From the NCBI GenBank assembly GCA_963932145.1, contig OZ010578.1, forward strand, positions 37,239,725-37,303,724: DNA of 64,000 bases, read 5' to 3'. The notes beneath the pieces were generated by a model, which did no database searches, was not told the origin of the DNA, and saw nothing but the letters and a program-made list of their open reading frames with translations. Below are positions 10,695-20,256 of the stretch, piece after piece (the stretch's first letter is position 1; the number at the start of each line of letters is the position of its first letter). The DNA comes from Acanthosepion lycidas. Lineage: Eukaryota; Mollusca; Cephalopoda; Sepiida; Sepiidae. Position numbers and translations under genes: made by a program.

Positions 10695-10936
10695 ATGAGG
10701 CACAGTGGAATAATGGATAGTGGCTCGGATTGAGGAATCAGAGAGCTGAGTTCAAATTCCAGTTGAATCCATTACATTCACTTACGTGCTAATACCCTTA
10801 GGAAAGGTATGAATCCTCTTCTTCTCGCCCTAGCTATGTGTAAATAGCAAGACAGACCAGGTTCTATAGCCTTGGATGGCAACTGGTCTACCACAGAAAG
10901 AAATGGCAACCTACTGTAAAAAAAAATCTGCCTCAT
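10695..10936 (+). mobile_element. tRNA-derived SINE, 3'-truncated
   Basis: The head GAGGCACAGTGGAATAATGG is followed by TAGTGGCTCGG, a B-box-like GAGTTCAAATTCC, then CATTCACTTACGTG, ACCCTTAGGAAAGGTATGAA, and AACTGGTCTACCACAG. It ends at ATCTGCCTCAT, missing the terminal ~70 bases seen in the copies at 2725 and 36133. Confidence 0.85.
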
Positions 10937-11610
10937 TTCCTTTGATCTTTATCAACATTATGTAATAATTATAGTTTTGCATTTATTTATATCTTTTGTA
11001 TCAATTAATGTAGTAAATTTATGAGTTGTTACTTCACTTAGTCATTTTAATAAGCTATACAAAAATATTTATTTTTAGACATTTAGTTCCCATCCAATAT
11101 CAAGTACCTCTGCTAGTTTGTCATAAGTGCACAGTCTCTTTAATGTTAAAATATTCAATTCTTTGATCTGCAGAGAGATAAGCAAACAATGCCGATATCA
11201 AACAAAAACTTGCACTGAATATAAATATGATTATTAATTATAAGGTAAATTTTTTAAAGTCTTAAATAGGATCTTTGAATCATCAAAAAAAAAAAAGAAA
11301 AGAAAAGAATCTTTGTTTACTATTCTTGTTCTGTCTTCATACAGCATTGTTTAAATTTCTAGTGGACAGATCACATTTTCAATGTTACAGTTCAAAAGCT
11401 CATTGAATTTGCCCACATTGACATTAGCCTTGGGTTATTATAATTCAATTTCCACTTTGTTTCCCATTCTCAACAGACATAAAAGATAAAAGTCAATAAA
11501 TAATCCAAACAATAGGCACAAAAGCAAGAATATTGTTTTTCTTTTACCAAGTCTTCAATTATGACCACCTCAATGAACATATTCAGTGTTTAGGAAGGAT
11601 TGTCCAAATA
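10937..11610. other. AT-rich spacer
   Basis: No gene or shared repeat recognised. An A-rich run with AAAAG repeats lies at 11285-11310. Confidence 0.4.
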
Positions 11611-11690
11611 TTAGCTTGGTGCAAAAATAATATCGTTTTCTCACATATGTTACTATGTGAGAAAACGACACTATTTTTGCACCAACCTAA
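11611..11690. mobile_element. Palindromic mariner-type MITE, 80 bp, MADE1-like
   Basis: Left TTAGCTTGGTGCAAAAATAA; right reverse complement TTAGGTTGGTGCAAAAATAG. The arms of about 37 bp meet at a loop of about 6 bases (inner arm TTTTCTCACATA). TA flanks both ends (11609-11610 and 11691-11692). The length equals that of human MADE1 (80 bp). The inner sequence differs from the 102-bp copy at 5364, so the two share only the outer TIR. Confidence 0.9.
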
Positions 11691-11779
11691 TAATAACTTT
11701 TTTCTTATCAATATTATGCTAAATTGTGTTTGGTACATAAGTACCAAACCAGTTTTTTTATTCTTTTTCTTTACTGTTC

Positions 11780-12222
11780 TTCTTTTATGTGCCATGTGCC
11801 TTCAGGACATAGGTGATCATGGTCCTCCATATCTTCCTGTCCCTTGTAGTTCTTAATAAGTTTGGTCTTTTTGTTATTTCTCCCAAACCCTGTTTTACCA
11901 TCTATTTACTCAAGCTATTCAAGTATGCTGCTTCCATTTGTCCCCTTTCCCCCCCCACTCAATCTGTCCTGTGAGTATCACATTTTTCAAGCCTTCCTTC
12001 CTTATTATGTGCCCCATAAATTTCAACTGACTCTTCTTGATGTTAAGTAGAAGTTTCTTTTTGTTTTGATTTTCTCTAAAACCTTGTTGCTCACATGTTT
12101 GGTCCACAGTATCCTCAGCATCTTTCTGTAGAACTATATTTCTGTTGCTTCAAGTCTCTTTTTCATCTTTCAGGAGATTGTCCTACATTCACTGCCATAC
12201 TGGAGGACAGATATCACAGAAG
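11780..12222 (-). pseudogene. RTE-like retrotransposon C-terminal relic
   Basis: The minus-strand translation gives TKHVSNKVLEKIKTKR, then LKFMGHIIRKEGLKN and IEWGGKGDKWKQ, the classic ..F.GH..RK.GLE...L.G.I.GKR.RGR.. region of RTE-type endonuclease/RT proteins. Frames are interrupted. Related relics lie at 16725-16975 (minus), 17370-17695 (plus), 18290-18440 (minus) and 50735-51065 (plus). Confidence 0.75.
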
Positions 12223-12224
12223 AA

Positions 12225-12790
12225 TTCAATGTTAGTCCACTAAATAGAAAATGCAAGGTCAACTCAAGGTGGAGGATTACTGAGTAATATTGTTATAAAG
12301 GAAGGCAAAGAAGTAAAAAGTGTACATTATGAGGGTGCATAGGATAGATATCGGTTGATCCTGGACTTGAAGAGACTGAGATTGTAGAGGTCAAGAAAGC
12401 ATCCTTTTCAGGAGTCTGCTCCACAAAGTAACAGTTCTGGAGAAAAAGCTGAGTGGAACTTACTCTTTATCAAAGGAACACAAAAGGAATAGGGGTATTT
12501 GCCACCATGAACAAGGCATTATAGGTCCTAGCTGTGAAGGTCTGAGATGGGGGCACTAATGAATGTAACTCGTCTCAACATCTGTCATACAGTAGTGGGA
12601 GGCCAGCAATGTTTCATCAGTAGGATAAGGGCTGCAGGGTAGAGAATAATTCAGCACTCACAAGGCTGTGTAGTTGCTTTTGAACTCAGTCAAGGCTAGA
12701 CAGTGAGGAAAGGCTAGCACCAGACTAGATATAGCAGCATTACTCAATTCTTGGTCTAAAGATCATGGCAGCAGGAATTAGGTATTTTCT
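12225..12790 (-). pseudogene. LINE relic (CR1/Jockey-like C-terminus)
   Basis: On the minus strand this matches the 3' portion of the LINE family found at 39040-39385 and 46140-46402. The shared segment (GACTTGAAGAGACTGAGATT..) is the complement of the family's coding end ..NLDLFKSRVN. Upstream it carries CTAGCACCAGACTAGATATA, also seen near 23840 and at position 130. No open frame remains. Confidence 0.6.
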
Positions 12791-13114
12791 GGGATGATAC
12801 AAAGAACTGACTATTCTTCCAACATCTTTTGTGATGGCATAGATATGAGCATGAAGAAGTATAGCTCTTGTAAGTCTCAGTGCAAAATAGATATGAATCT
12901 GTTAGTGTTTGATAATTCTATGTTTTTTTTTTAAATAATTTCACTCTAATCAAGGCAATAAAGTCACTAAGATGTAAAGGGGGGAGGTTACTGAGTATGA
13001 GAGAATATGAGAAAAAACTCTTCTTATTGAGCACTCTTCCCTCATAAATACAAATTTTAAACACTTGTCTGTCTCTCTCTCACACACTCACTCTCTCAAT
13101 ATATATATACAAAA
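12791..13114. other. Low-complexity spacer
   Basis: Contains a T-rich run at about 12920, a CT-rich run at 13066-13098 and a short (TA)n at 13099-13110. No gene seen. Confidence 0.4.
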
Positions 13115-13425
13115 AATTATGTATTTGGGTAGTAATCCCTATTTTTATACAAGTTTCATTAAATATGAAGGTACTGCAGTGAAGTTTTTTTTTTTATTAT
13201 TTAATTTAAGTTAAAAGTAAAAATAAAATCCTCCTTGATAGTGGCTAAAAGTATAAAAGAAAATGCTTGGACATACAGGACATTTGGCCAATTTCTACAT
13301 AATTTATGTCCAGAAAAAAAAAAATTATGAGAACACAAGAAAAATTAAATAAAAAAACTAAACCACAGTACCTTGTTAGTCATTGTTAATGAAACTTGTG
13401 TGTGTGTGCATGCGTGTGTACTAAT
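13115..13425. mobile_element. Palindromic repeat with microsatellite border (copy 1)
   Basis: One end, ATTTGGGTAGTAATCCCTAT / TTTTATACAAGTTTCATTAA, is the inverted form of the other, AATGAAACTTGTGTGTG. The middle holds GGACATACAGGACATTTGGC, CAATTTCTACATAATTTATG and AAAAATTAAATAAAAAAACT. It is bordered by (TA)n on the left and (GT)n on the right. Related copies are at 13655-13890 and 35985-36790. Confidence 0.55.
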
Positions 13426-13607
13426 AATAAAACAGTTCTCTACATAAAAAAATGGAGTTAGAATTTATACAGTTGTTCTTCACAACTTCATGTAAATCCC
13501 CTGAAGAGTGAACAGAGTGATTCTCAGAGGGTTCATCTACAAAACTCTGGAGTTGGGATGCTGGAGATAACATCAGTCAACTAAGTGACAAACTTTTTAT
13601 TTGTAAT

Positions 13608-13654
13608 TATATATATATATATATATAGATATATATATGTGTGTGTGTGTGTGC
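13608..13654. repeat. (TA)n(GT)n microsatellite
   Basis: TA repeats run into GT repeats, directly next to the terminal GACAGCAATCC motif of the palindromic repeat that follows. Confidence 0.9.
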
Positions 13655-13689
13655 ATGTATTTAGACAGCAATCCTTCTTTTATACAAGT

Positions 13690-13721
<32 letters not shown>

Positions 13722-13890
13722 GGTTAAGTTTTTTTACTTAATTTTTCTTGTGTTCTTATAATTTTTTTCTTTTCTAGGACATACAGAGCATTTGGACAAT
13801 TTCTACATACTTTATGTCCAGAAAAGAATACAAGAAAAATTAAATAAAATTCTTAACTACAGTACCTTGTCAACCGTTTTTATCAAAACT
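13655..13890. mobile_element. Palindromic repeat with microsatellite borders (copy 2)
   Basis: The left arm ACAGCAATCCTTCTTTTATA / GGTTAAGTTTTTTTACTTAA / TTTTTCTTGTGTTCTT is mirrored by the right arm AAGAATACAAGAAAAATTAA / TTCTTAACTACAGTACCTTG. The centre is GGACATACAGAGCATTTGGA to CTTTATGTCC. An A27 run at about 13695-13721 lies in the left arm. The element is sandwiched between (TA)n(GT)n and the long (TA)n at 13896. Confidence 0.6.
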
Positions 13891-13892
13891 AT

Positions 13893-13895
<3 letters not shown>

Positions 13896-13971
<76 letters not shown>

Positions 13972-13993
13972 ATATATACACACACACACACAC
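13896..13993. repeat. Long (TA)n ending in (CA)n
   Basis: About 70 bp of uninterrupted TA, then TATGTATGTA, then (CA)n to 13993. Confidence 0.95.
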
Positions 13994-14685
13994 AGTTTGA
14001 TTATATACTAATTAGTAAGTTTTATACTTTCTTTGATTTATTTAATTCATACTAATCTATGATGATGAAACTATTTAACTCATTTGTGTGTGTGTCAATT
14101 TTTTTTTTAAAAAGAGGGTTATCTAATTAAATAAACATAGTGATGAATAATTATAGGTTGTTGCATAAGGTTAGTTCTAGCTTTGGAAGGCATCCAAAAG
14201 TTTTACTGAAATGTGAACTTTGTATGGTATCAGAAGAGAATAATATCTTTCTAATGGATTCTCAGTCGCTTAGAGCCATCACATAGGGTAATATTGATCA
14301 ATTTAGGAGTAACGGTCTTTCTTGTTCCAAAAATAAATATTTCTGGCTTCAAGCAGACCATGTGATAAAAAAGGGTAATTAATAAAAGCTCAATTAAAGA
14401 AAGAACATTAACACATTAATTGATACATGAATTTCTGTCAATTACAGTTGAGACACAGAATTGCAGTGATCAAAGTTTTCATCAGCCACAATACAATATT
14501 TCATTTATTCTTCAGAGTAGACATTTATTCATCTTCTCAAAGAGACAGGGTGAGGTATATGACCCCCACCCCGCCACACTTTTTTTTTTTAAACTGCAGG
14601 TCTCCAAGCACATTTGTGTGTAAGCGGGTGCAAAAATTACTTAGTTTCATCTGCATATTGCAGCATCTCAAGTTGAAATCTGGCA
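13994..14685. other. AT-rich spacer
   Basis: No gene or shared repeat recognised. A C-rich/T-run segment near 14560-14590 is isolated. Confidence 0.4.
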
Positions 14686-14689
14686 AAAA

Positions 14690-15440
14690 AGTTGACCAAT
14701 ATTCAATATGCAGATGACCTAGCTATCAGTGTAGACACCATTACCACATTCATCAAAAAAAATGATGCTAATAATGTTGGACTATATCAATGCCACTAAA
14801 ACTGAATTCATAAGCTTCAACCAGCAAGGCTCAATACAAACTGAATCAATAAAATCTATCAAAAATCTTTTACATACCTAGGAAACAAAATTCTGTTGAA
14901 AAGGATGTGAAAATTTACATAACTAAATTTAACTAAAGCCTGAGCCACCTTGAATAAAATAGATGTAATCTGGAAATCTAATATACCAGACAACCTCAAA
15001 CAGAGCTTTCACACCACTGAAGAGTCAGTTTTAATGTATGGTGCCACTGCTTAGATATTAACTACAACCCTTGGGTCTAAGCTGGAACCTACATTCAGAT
15101 ACTGAGAGCTATACTTAACATCTCTTGGAGACAACATGCAACTAAATCACATTTCTATGGACCCATCCTCGACATTTCTACAATCTTATGTGAATGCAGA
15201 ATGTGATTTGCAGGACTCTCCTTGTGAGCAAAACAAGAACTTGTGAACAATCTACTACTCTGGACACCTAGCCATTGAGTAAGACAAGATGGTCACCCAG
15301 CAACCACGTACATTGATCAACTATGTAATGACACAGAAGGCCATCCTAATGACCTTCCAAATTTGATGCAGGACCATGATGGTTGACTCATGAATGCCCA
15401 AGCTAGCTTGACTGAATAATAATAATAATAATAATTCCTT
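14690..15440 (+). pseudogene. RTE-type reverse transcriptase relic with (AAT)n tail
   Basis: The translation begins IQYADDLAIS (about 14702-14732), the RT catalytic YADD box. It continues with KTEFISF, the LKQSFHTT-like stretch, VLMYGATA, and ..TYIDQLCNDTEGHPNDLPNLMQDHDGW, separated by stops and frameshifts. It ends in an (AAT)n run (15417-15437), typical of RTE 3' tails. Only the RT palm/thumb and C-terminal part remains. An intact element would be about 3 kb, so this is 5'-truncated. Confidence 0.8.
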
Positions 15441-15895
15441 TATAAGACTCACTGGATGGATTTCCAGAAATTTTAACTGATCTCTAGTCACAAATCCCTA
15501 TAAAGGGTTGGGCTCTATCATGCTGTCTGACCCATGAAACACCACTGCTGCTATGACTGCAGTACATCTAGTGCCCCTATGACCCTATGGGGTTATGGGG
15601 ATTTGTGATCATGATTATGCACAAATAATTATAGTAATTATAATCTACAACATCAAAATAATCAGGAAGAAAGGAATAGTCAGAAGCTTAGTGATAATTA
15701 CAGGTGTTTATCACATTTTGTTAATTATTGTTTAACGATTATTGGATATTCTATTTAATTTTCAAATAATCAACTGTAGAGATCAGATAAATCAATCAAA
15801 TTTTGCTTTTGTTGCTCTTATAAGAGAATCTTATTTTGGAAAAAATGGCTTTTATTATAATAATAAATATAACTAGTAGTACTTGTGACATTTTT
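15441..15895. other. Spacer, nothing recognised
   Basis: No splice-flanked ORF. There is a short GC-richer stretch at about 15480-15600 (GACCCTATGGGGTTATGGGG) without clear identity. Confidence 0.35.
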
Positions 15896-15899
15896 ATTT

Positions 15900-16240
15900 C
15901 CTTTATTTGAATTTTTCTGATGAATCATAATTCTTAAGCTAAGGATTAAATAAAGTCATTGTAAGTTTCATGACTACCTATGTAAATTCGCTTTTTGCAT
16001 CATTAATTATTTGAGCTTAACATTAACCAAATATTGTAATAGCAATCATAAGTATGGATACTGGTCATTTCTTAAATAAGTAAGAGGGTACAAATGAAAA
16101 GATTTCAGATTGGCAAGTTCTATTTCACTGAAGCAGATGTTATTCTTACAGGAACCAGACAGCATTTCTAATGTCTTTTCCATCTTTCCTCACAATCATG
16201 GAATAGTCCATTATTTATGAGATATTGGCAGGGTATAATC
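15900..16240 (+). repeat. Dispersed repeat family R (copy 1)
   Basis: Shared blocks, in order: CTGATGAATCATAATTCTTA, TTTGAGCTTAACA, ATATTGTAATAGCAATCATA, GGTACAAATGAAAAGATTT, TTTCACTGAA, GTCCATTATTTATGAGATAT. Other copies are at 32830-33240, 33425-33580 (partial), 59215-59480 and 59485-59870. All have the same orientation and no coding frame. The class is unknown. Confidence 0.65.
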
Positions 16241-16569
16241 TATGTGCTATGCAACTAAGAAATGATGAACAAGCATAATTACAATATGATCATTGGTAAC
16301 AAATATTATGACTTATATAATTTGTATTATAAAATTTGCTGAAAAGTCCTCACTTTCCAAAATGAGAGCAAATAGCTAAACACCATTTCTTTTTGAAAGA
16401 GCTTCTTTGTCAGGCTGAAGACTTTTCAGAACTCCCTCATAGAAAGAGGTAGCACATATTATAACAACCACAATATATGCTTTTATATTATATAATGATT
16501 AAAATTATTCTAACTACAAATAATTAGTAATAGTTCAAAAAAGCAAATTAAAAAAAAATCTAATAATTC

Positions 16570-16607
<38 letters not shown>

Positions 16608-16720
16608 GACAATAGGAAAACTGTAGTTATTGCTGATGGATTTTGTCCAATGTGGACTTTATCAAAGCAAAAAACGAAATTAATTTAATTAAAGAACGTA
16701 ACTAATAATAACAAAAAATA
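16241..16720. other. AT-rich spacer with (TA)n at 16576-16604
   Basis: No gene seen. The (TA)n run of about 29 bp is the only clear feature. Confidence 0.5.
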
Positions 16721-16724
16721 GAAT

Positions 16725-16975
16725 TTTACAACCATTTGCTCAAGCCCATCAAGTATGTTACATACTGTTTCTCTCTTTGCCTCAATCTGTCCTATGGGTA
16801 TTGGGTTTTCTAAGCCCTCCTTTCTCATTACATGCCCCAGAAATTTCAACTGCGTCTTCCTGATGTTAAGTATAAGTTTCCTTTTTGTTTTGATATTCTC
16901 CAAAACCTTGATGTGGCTCAAAGGTTTGGTCCATCATATCCTCAGCATCTTTCTTGCATTATTTAAAATAAAACA
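16725..16975 (-). pseudogene. RTE-like retrotransposon relic
   Basis: The minus-strand frame reads MSHIKVLENIKTKRKLILNI, then LKFLGHVMRKEGLENPIPIG and IEAKRE, the same C-terminal block as at 11780-12222. Only this piece remains. Confidence 0.75.
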
Positions 16976-17013
16976 AACATTGGTTTTATGCTAAGTATCT
17001 CTCTGTTCTAACG

Positions 17014-17246
17014 TAGGGAGAGGTTACTAAATAGAATAATCAAACAAAGGTTGGGAATTAACAATAATACTTAGGACATGAACAACACACATAAGATTTG
17101 CTAGTAGTGTATAGAAGTAGTAGTCAACTGCTAGAAGTGAGTCAAGTGAATTCCACAATGACTCTCCAACTGTAGACCAACATACAGTATTTACTACTGT
17201 ATTTATATGAATGGGGGACATTTCCATTATAGTCCATAGATATGCT
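17014..17246. repeat. 225-bp dispersed repeat (copy 1 of 3)
   Basis: Contains GGTTACTAAATAGAATAATC, ACTTAGGACATGAACAACAC, AACTGCTAGAAGTGAGTCAA, ACATACAGTATTTACTACTG and ends GATATGCTACAACAC. The same order is at 43870-44106 (same orientation) and 46410-46655 (inverted). The end pair GTTGTAACCTAGG / TACTACAAC hints at short terminal inverted repeats. No ORF. Confidence 0.75.
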
Positions 17247-17369
17247 ACAACACTCTCCAAGAAAGAAAAAGAAAATCATGATATATTTAAAAATGCTGAA
17301 GTTTAGTGCTGTGTTCGAAACAACTGTAATTTTCATGAAAGTGAGATTACCCGGGAGTGAACAGGTGGA

Positions 17370-17695
17370 CAAAGAAGCCTTAGAGAAAATAGAAACAAAA
17401 AGGATGCTTAAACTTGGAATCAGAAAGAAAATTGAAATTTATGAGACACATAAGGAAAGAGGGCTTGTAGAATCTGACACTCACAGGCAATATTGAACAC
17501 AAGACGGATAGGTGGAAGTAGTTAATAATTTATTTAATAAGCTTGTTTAAATGGATGGCAGAAGAGGGAGCGAGAGGGATGGTGAAATGATAAACTTTAC
17601 TAAGAACAGCAAAAGATAGGAAGTTATGGAGAGCCTGAACGCCTACATTCTGAAGGGACACAGCACATAGAAAAATATCTGAAACAATTAAAGAA
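17370..17695 (+). pseudogene. RTE-like retrotransposon relic
   Basis: The plus-strand frame ALEKIETKRMLKLGIRKKIE corresponds to VLEKIKTKR.. of the other RTE relics. It is followed by GRRGSERDGEM and LKGHST-like (TTCTGAAGGGACACAGCACA) terminal sequence. Frames shift between blocks. Confidence 0.6.
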
Positions 17696-18289
17696 GCTAC
17701 AAGGATAACATTCACTTGATGCAATGCATGATAAACTTTTTTATGGTGATTATTAAAATTTGTAATGCTCTGTTAACTGATGTTAAAGAAATACTAAAAT
17801 TTTCACTATCTTTTTCAGATTTTAATTTAATTTCTCTCAATGTCAAATGCCAGTGTTCTTTGACGAGTGTTTCAATTGAATTAACTACATCTTGAGTTAT
17901 GTTAGTTCTTTGACTTCTGTCTTTCACAGAATTTTTGGTTTTAAATGATTTTCCAAGCCATAATGCATTTAATTTCTAATTTTTGTTTGGTATTCTTAAG
18001 CTGTACAGATTCCAGCATTACAAGCATAATTAAATTTATTTTTTTCACTGCTTATTGAATTACATTTAATCAAGGTTTATTTAACTGAGGAATCATTTTC
18101 AAAATTATTATTAGATATATTTTGAGCATTTTCAAATGAATTATTTTCAACTGTTTCAATTGAATTTATCAAAGAATACTCTGTTCAGAAAGATCATAAA
18201 ATGATTAATTGAAATTTTCAAAAAGGGTAAATATCTTATTTATAATTATCTGAAATTCTTCTAAGTTAAAAAAACACTCTTAACTCTTT
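17696..18289. other. AT-rich stretch, possible weak transposase-like ORF on minus
   Basis: A 71-codon minus ORF (17712-17927) reads ..QDVVNSIETLVKEHWHLTLREI.., which faintly recalls mariner helix-turn-helix segments. There is no DDE core and no TIR nearby, so it is not called as a gene. Confidence 0.3.
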
Positions 18290-18440
18290 AAAAATTTTCT
18301 TTTATGTACTGTGCCTGTTCAAGACATAGGAAATCATGGCTCTTTACAAATTCCTATCCTTTGTAACTTTTAGTAAGATTTATCTTTTCACCATATCTCC
18401 CAATCCCTGATCTGCCATTCATTTTTTTTTAGGCAGGTTA
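18290..18440 (-). pseudogene. RTE-like retrotransposon 3' fragment
   Basis: Matches the 3' coding end of the relic at 11780 (CTTTTATGTACTGTGCCTGTTC / GACATAGG..ATCATGG / TCTCCC) in the same minus orientation. Confidence 0.6.
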
Positions 18441-18479
18441 CTTGCTGCTTTCCTCTGACTAATTTTCTTTTCAGGTTAT

Positions 18480-18715
18480 TTAAAGCCAGGAAATATTTTT
18501 AGATTGGAAGATTTTGGGGGGAGAGATTAGGTTTACTGGTACAAGTCATACTAATTAACCCATAGTTGGGAAGGAGAAGAGATAAATTAACACCTAATCA
18601 GAATTTGATGAACAAGCAAAGAAATTATGATGTGGATATTAAGTGGGGGATCAATTCTATATGACAATAAGCTAATAAAATGACCCCTGACTTTGTGGCC
18701 AGTTTAGATTCACTG
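18480..18715 (-). repeat. SINE body plus downstream block, duplicate of 19005-19200
   Basis: Begins with the 3' part of the 5S-tRNA SINE (TTATTTAAAGCCAGG, AATTAACCCATAGTTGGG). It then runs into an unrelated block (AAGAAATTATG.TGTGGATATT, GGGGGATCAATTCT) that recurs downstream of the SINE piece at 19005-19200. The SINE fragment and its neighbour were therefore duplicated together, with a LINE end between the copies. Confidence 0.6.
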
Positions 18716-18985
18716 TCAAAACAGTTAAATGTAGCTATCTCTTCTACTACAAGAGCTTCTTATCTCACACTTCCCGACAGTGGAACACATTGCTTCCCTG
18801 ATAGCTACAATCTTCAAATATTCAAATGTAATGTCAATCAACATCTTCTGATGCCTTGATCTCCATCCCTGTTCTTCTCTTTATCCTTTCCTCAAACACC
18901 TCTCTTTACTCTTGCTCTCACTCTCTGCAACCCTTTGCATGCTAGTGGCACTCCTGCCTTGCTTGGGGTGCAGGTATTAAAAAAA
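18716..18985 (+). pseudogene. LINE 3' end with A-rich tail
   Basis: Matches the end of the RT relic at 25545-26760: TTCACTGTCAAAACAGTTAA, CCTGATAGCTACAATCTTCA, ATGTCAATCAACATCTTCTG, then GCCTTGCTTGGGGTG and an A-rich tail. It encodes the degraded C-terminus ..F.CFPDNCNLQ.FK.NVNQHLL.P. Confidence 0.75.
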
Positions 18986-19004
18986 AAAAGAAAAAATCTT
19001 TTTT

Positions 19005-19200
19005 GAGATTATAATGGTTTAGTGATACAAGTCTTACTAATTAACCCATAGTTGGGAGGGAGAAGATGTGGATTCATACCTAATCAATATTTGGTAAACA
19101 AGCAAGAAATTATGGTGTGGATATTAAATGGGGGATCAATTCTGTATGACAATAAATATATAAAATGATCCCTGAATCTGTGGCCAATTTAGTCTATACA
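19005..19200 (-). repeat. Second copy of the SINE-body duplication
   Basis: Aligns with 18530-18710: GGTTTAGTGATACAAGTCTT, AACCCATAGTTGGGAGGGAG, then AGAAATTATGGTGTGGATAT and GGGGGATCAATTCTGTATGA. It lies 3' of the LINE end. Confidence 0.6.
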
Positions 19201-19278
19201 TTTATACATAAAGGAAATAAATGTAAAAGACAAGACTATATAGATAATCAGTATTTCATTGATTGATTTATTCACTTT

Positions 19279-19650
19279 CTATGGCCTATCAATCCTTTGC
19301 ATGTTATTTAAAGCCAGAAAATATTTTTAGATTGGAAGAATTGGTGGGGGGGATAATAATGGTTTAGTGATACAAGTCTTATTAATTAACCCATAGCTGG
19401 GGGGAGAAGAGGTGGATTCATACATTTCCCAAGGGTATTTGTGTGTAAGTGAATATAATGAACCTAATAGGAATTGAACTTGGCTCTCCAATTAACAATT
19501 CCGAGCCACTATCCATTACACCACCTGCATATCTAAGCTTACAGCACCTGGTATTCCCAAAAAGTCACCCATCTAGGCACTGATCAGGCTTGTTTTTTTG
19601 TTTAACTTCAGTGATCAAACAGGAACCTGTTTCAATGTATAAGCCAAATC
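19279..19650 (-). mobile_element. Composite 5S rRNA-tRNA SINE, full length
   Basis: On the minus strand the order is: a 5S rRNA-like head (19535-19650, with TTAAACAA, GATCAGTGCCTAGATGGGTG and GGGAATACCAGGTGCTGTAA, the 3' half of 5S rRNA); the tRNA-SINE head (GTGGTGTAATGGATAGTGGC, B-box-like AAGTTCAATTCC); the shared central block (TTCACTTACAC, ACCCTTGGGAAATGTATGAA, CTATGGGTTAATTAAT); and the tail GGCTTTAAATAAC..GATAGGCCA. Two pol III promoters thus lie in tandem. SINEs with 5S heads (SINE3 class) are established; the fusion to this tRNA SINE is read directly from the sequence. Confidence 0.8.
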
Positions 19651-20209
19651 AGGTTAACAGAAGTCTAGATAAATTATGGAGGATATTAAGTGATGTAATT
19701 TAATCTCTAATAAACAAAAGTGAGTAAATAGTGAGGTTGAATTTTTTTTTTTATGTAATTAATATTTCAATTACTTTTAGTATGGGATAAATTTATGTAT
19801 TATATATTTTAAATAATAGGAGGTTGTGAATTTAACCATTTTCTTTCAATTTTTTAACATTTTTATAGTAATGTATGTTGTCTTGGGAAAGAAGTAATTC
19901 TTTTAGGAATGGAGATATTGGAAAAAAATTCAGATCGCAGATTTATATTTTGATAAGATTTGATAGAGGCACTCTTGAGAATTTTCGAAGTTACTTTCTC
20001 TTTTAATAAGTGTGGCCTTCTATGGATCAAATAAATGGTTGAATTTATTTCTCTGTATAACTAATATAATTGATAAAAAGGCTCTTATACACCACAATTT
20101 ATGTTCATAGATGTTATTTAAATTAATTTTTAAACATGCTGGCAAAGATAAGTTTTCCTTTTGTCCTTATTTATATTGTCCTTCTATATCCATATTTTAG
20201 TTATATCTG

Positions 20210-20256
<47 letters not shown>

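Noticed and set aside
11862-12107. Pro-rich plus ORF and overlapping minus ORF
   Set aside because: The minus frame is RTE relic coding sequence. The plus frame is its shadow.
17712-17927. Mariner transposase helix-turn-helix on the minus strand
   Set aside because: The resemblance is weak, with no catalytic core and no terminal repeats nearby.
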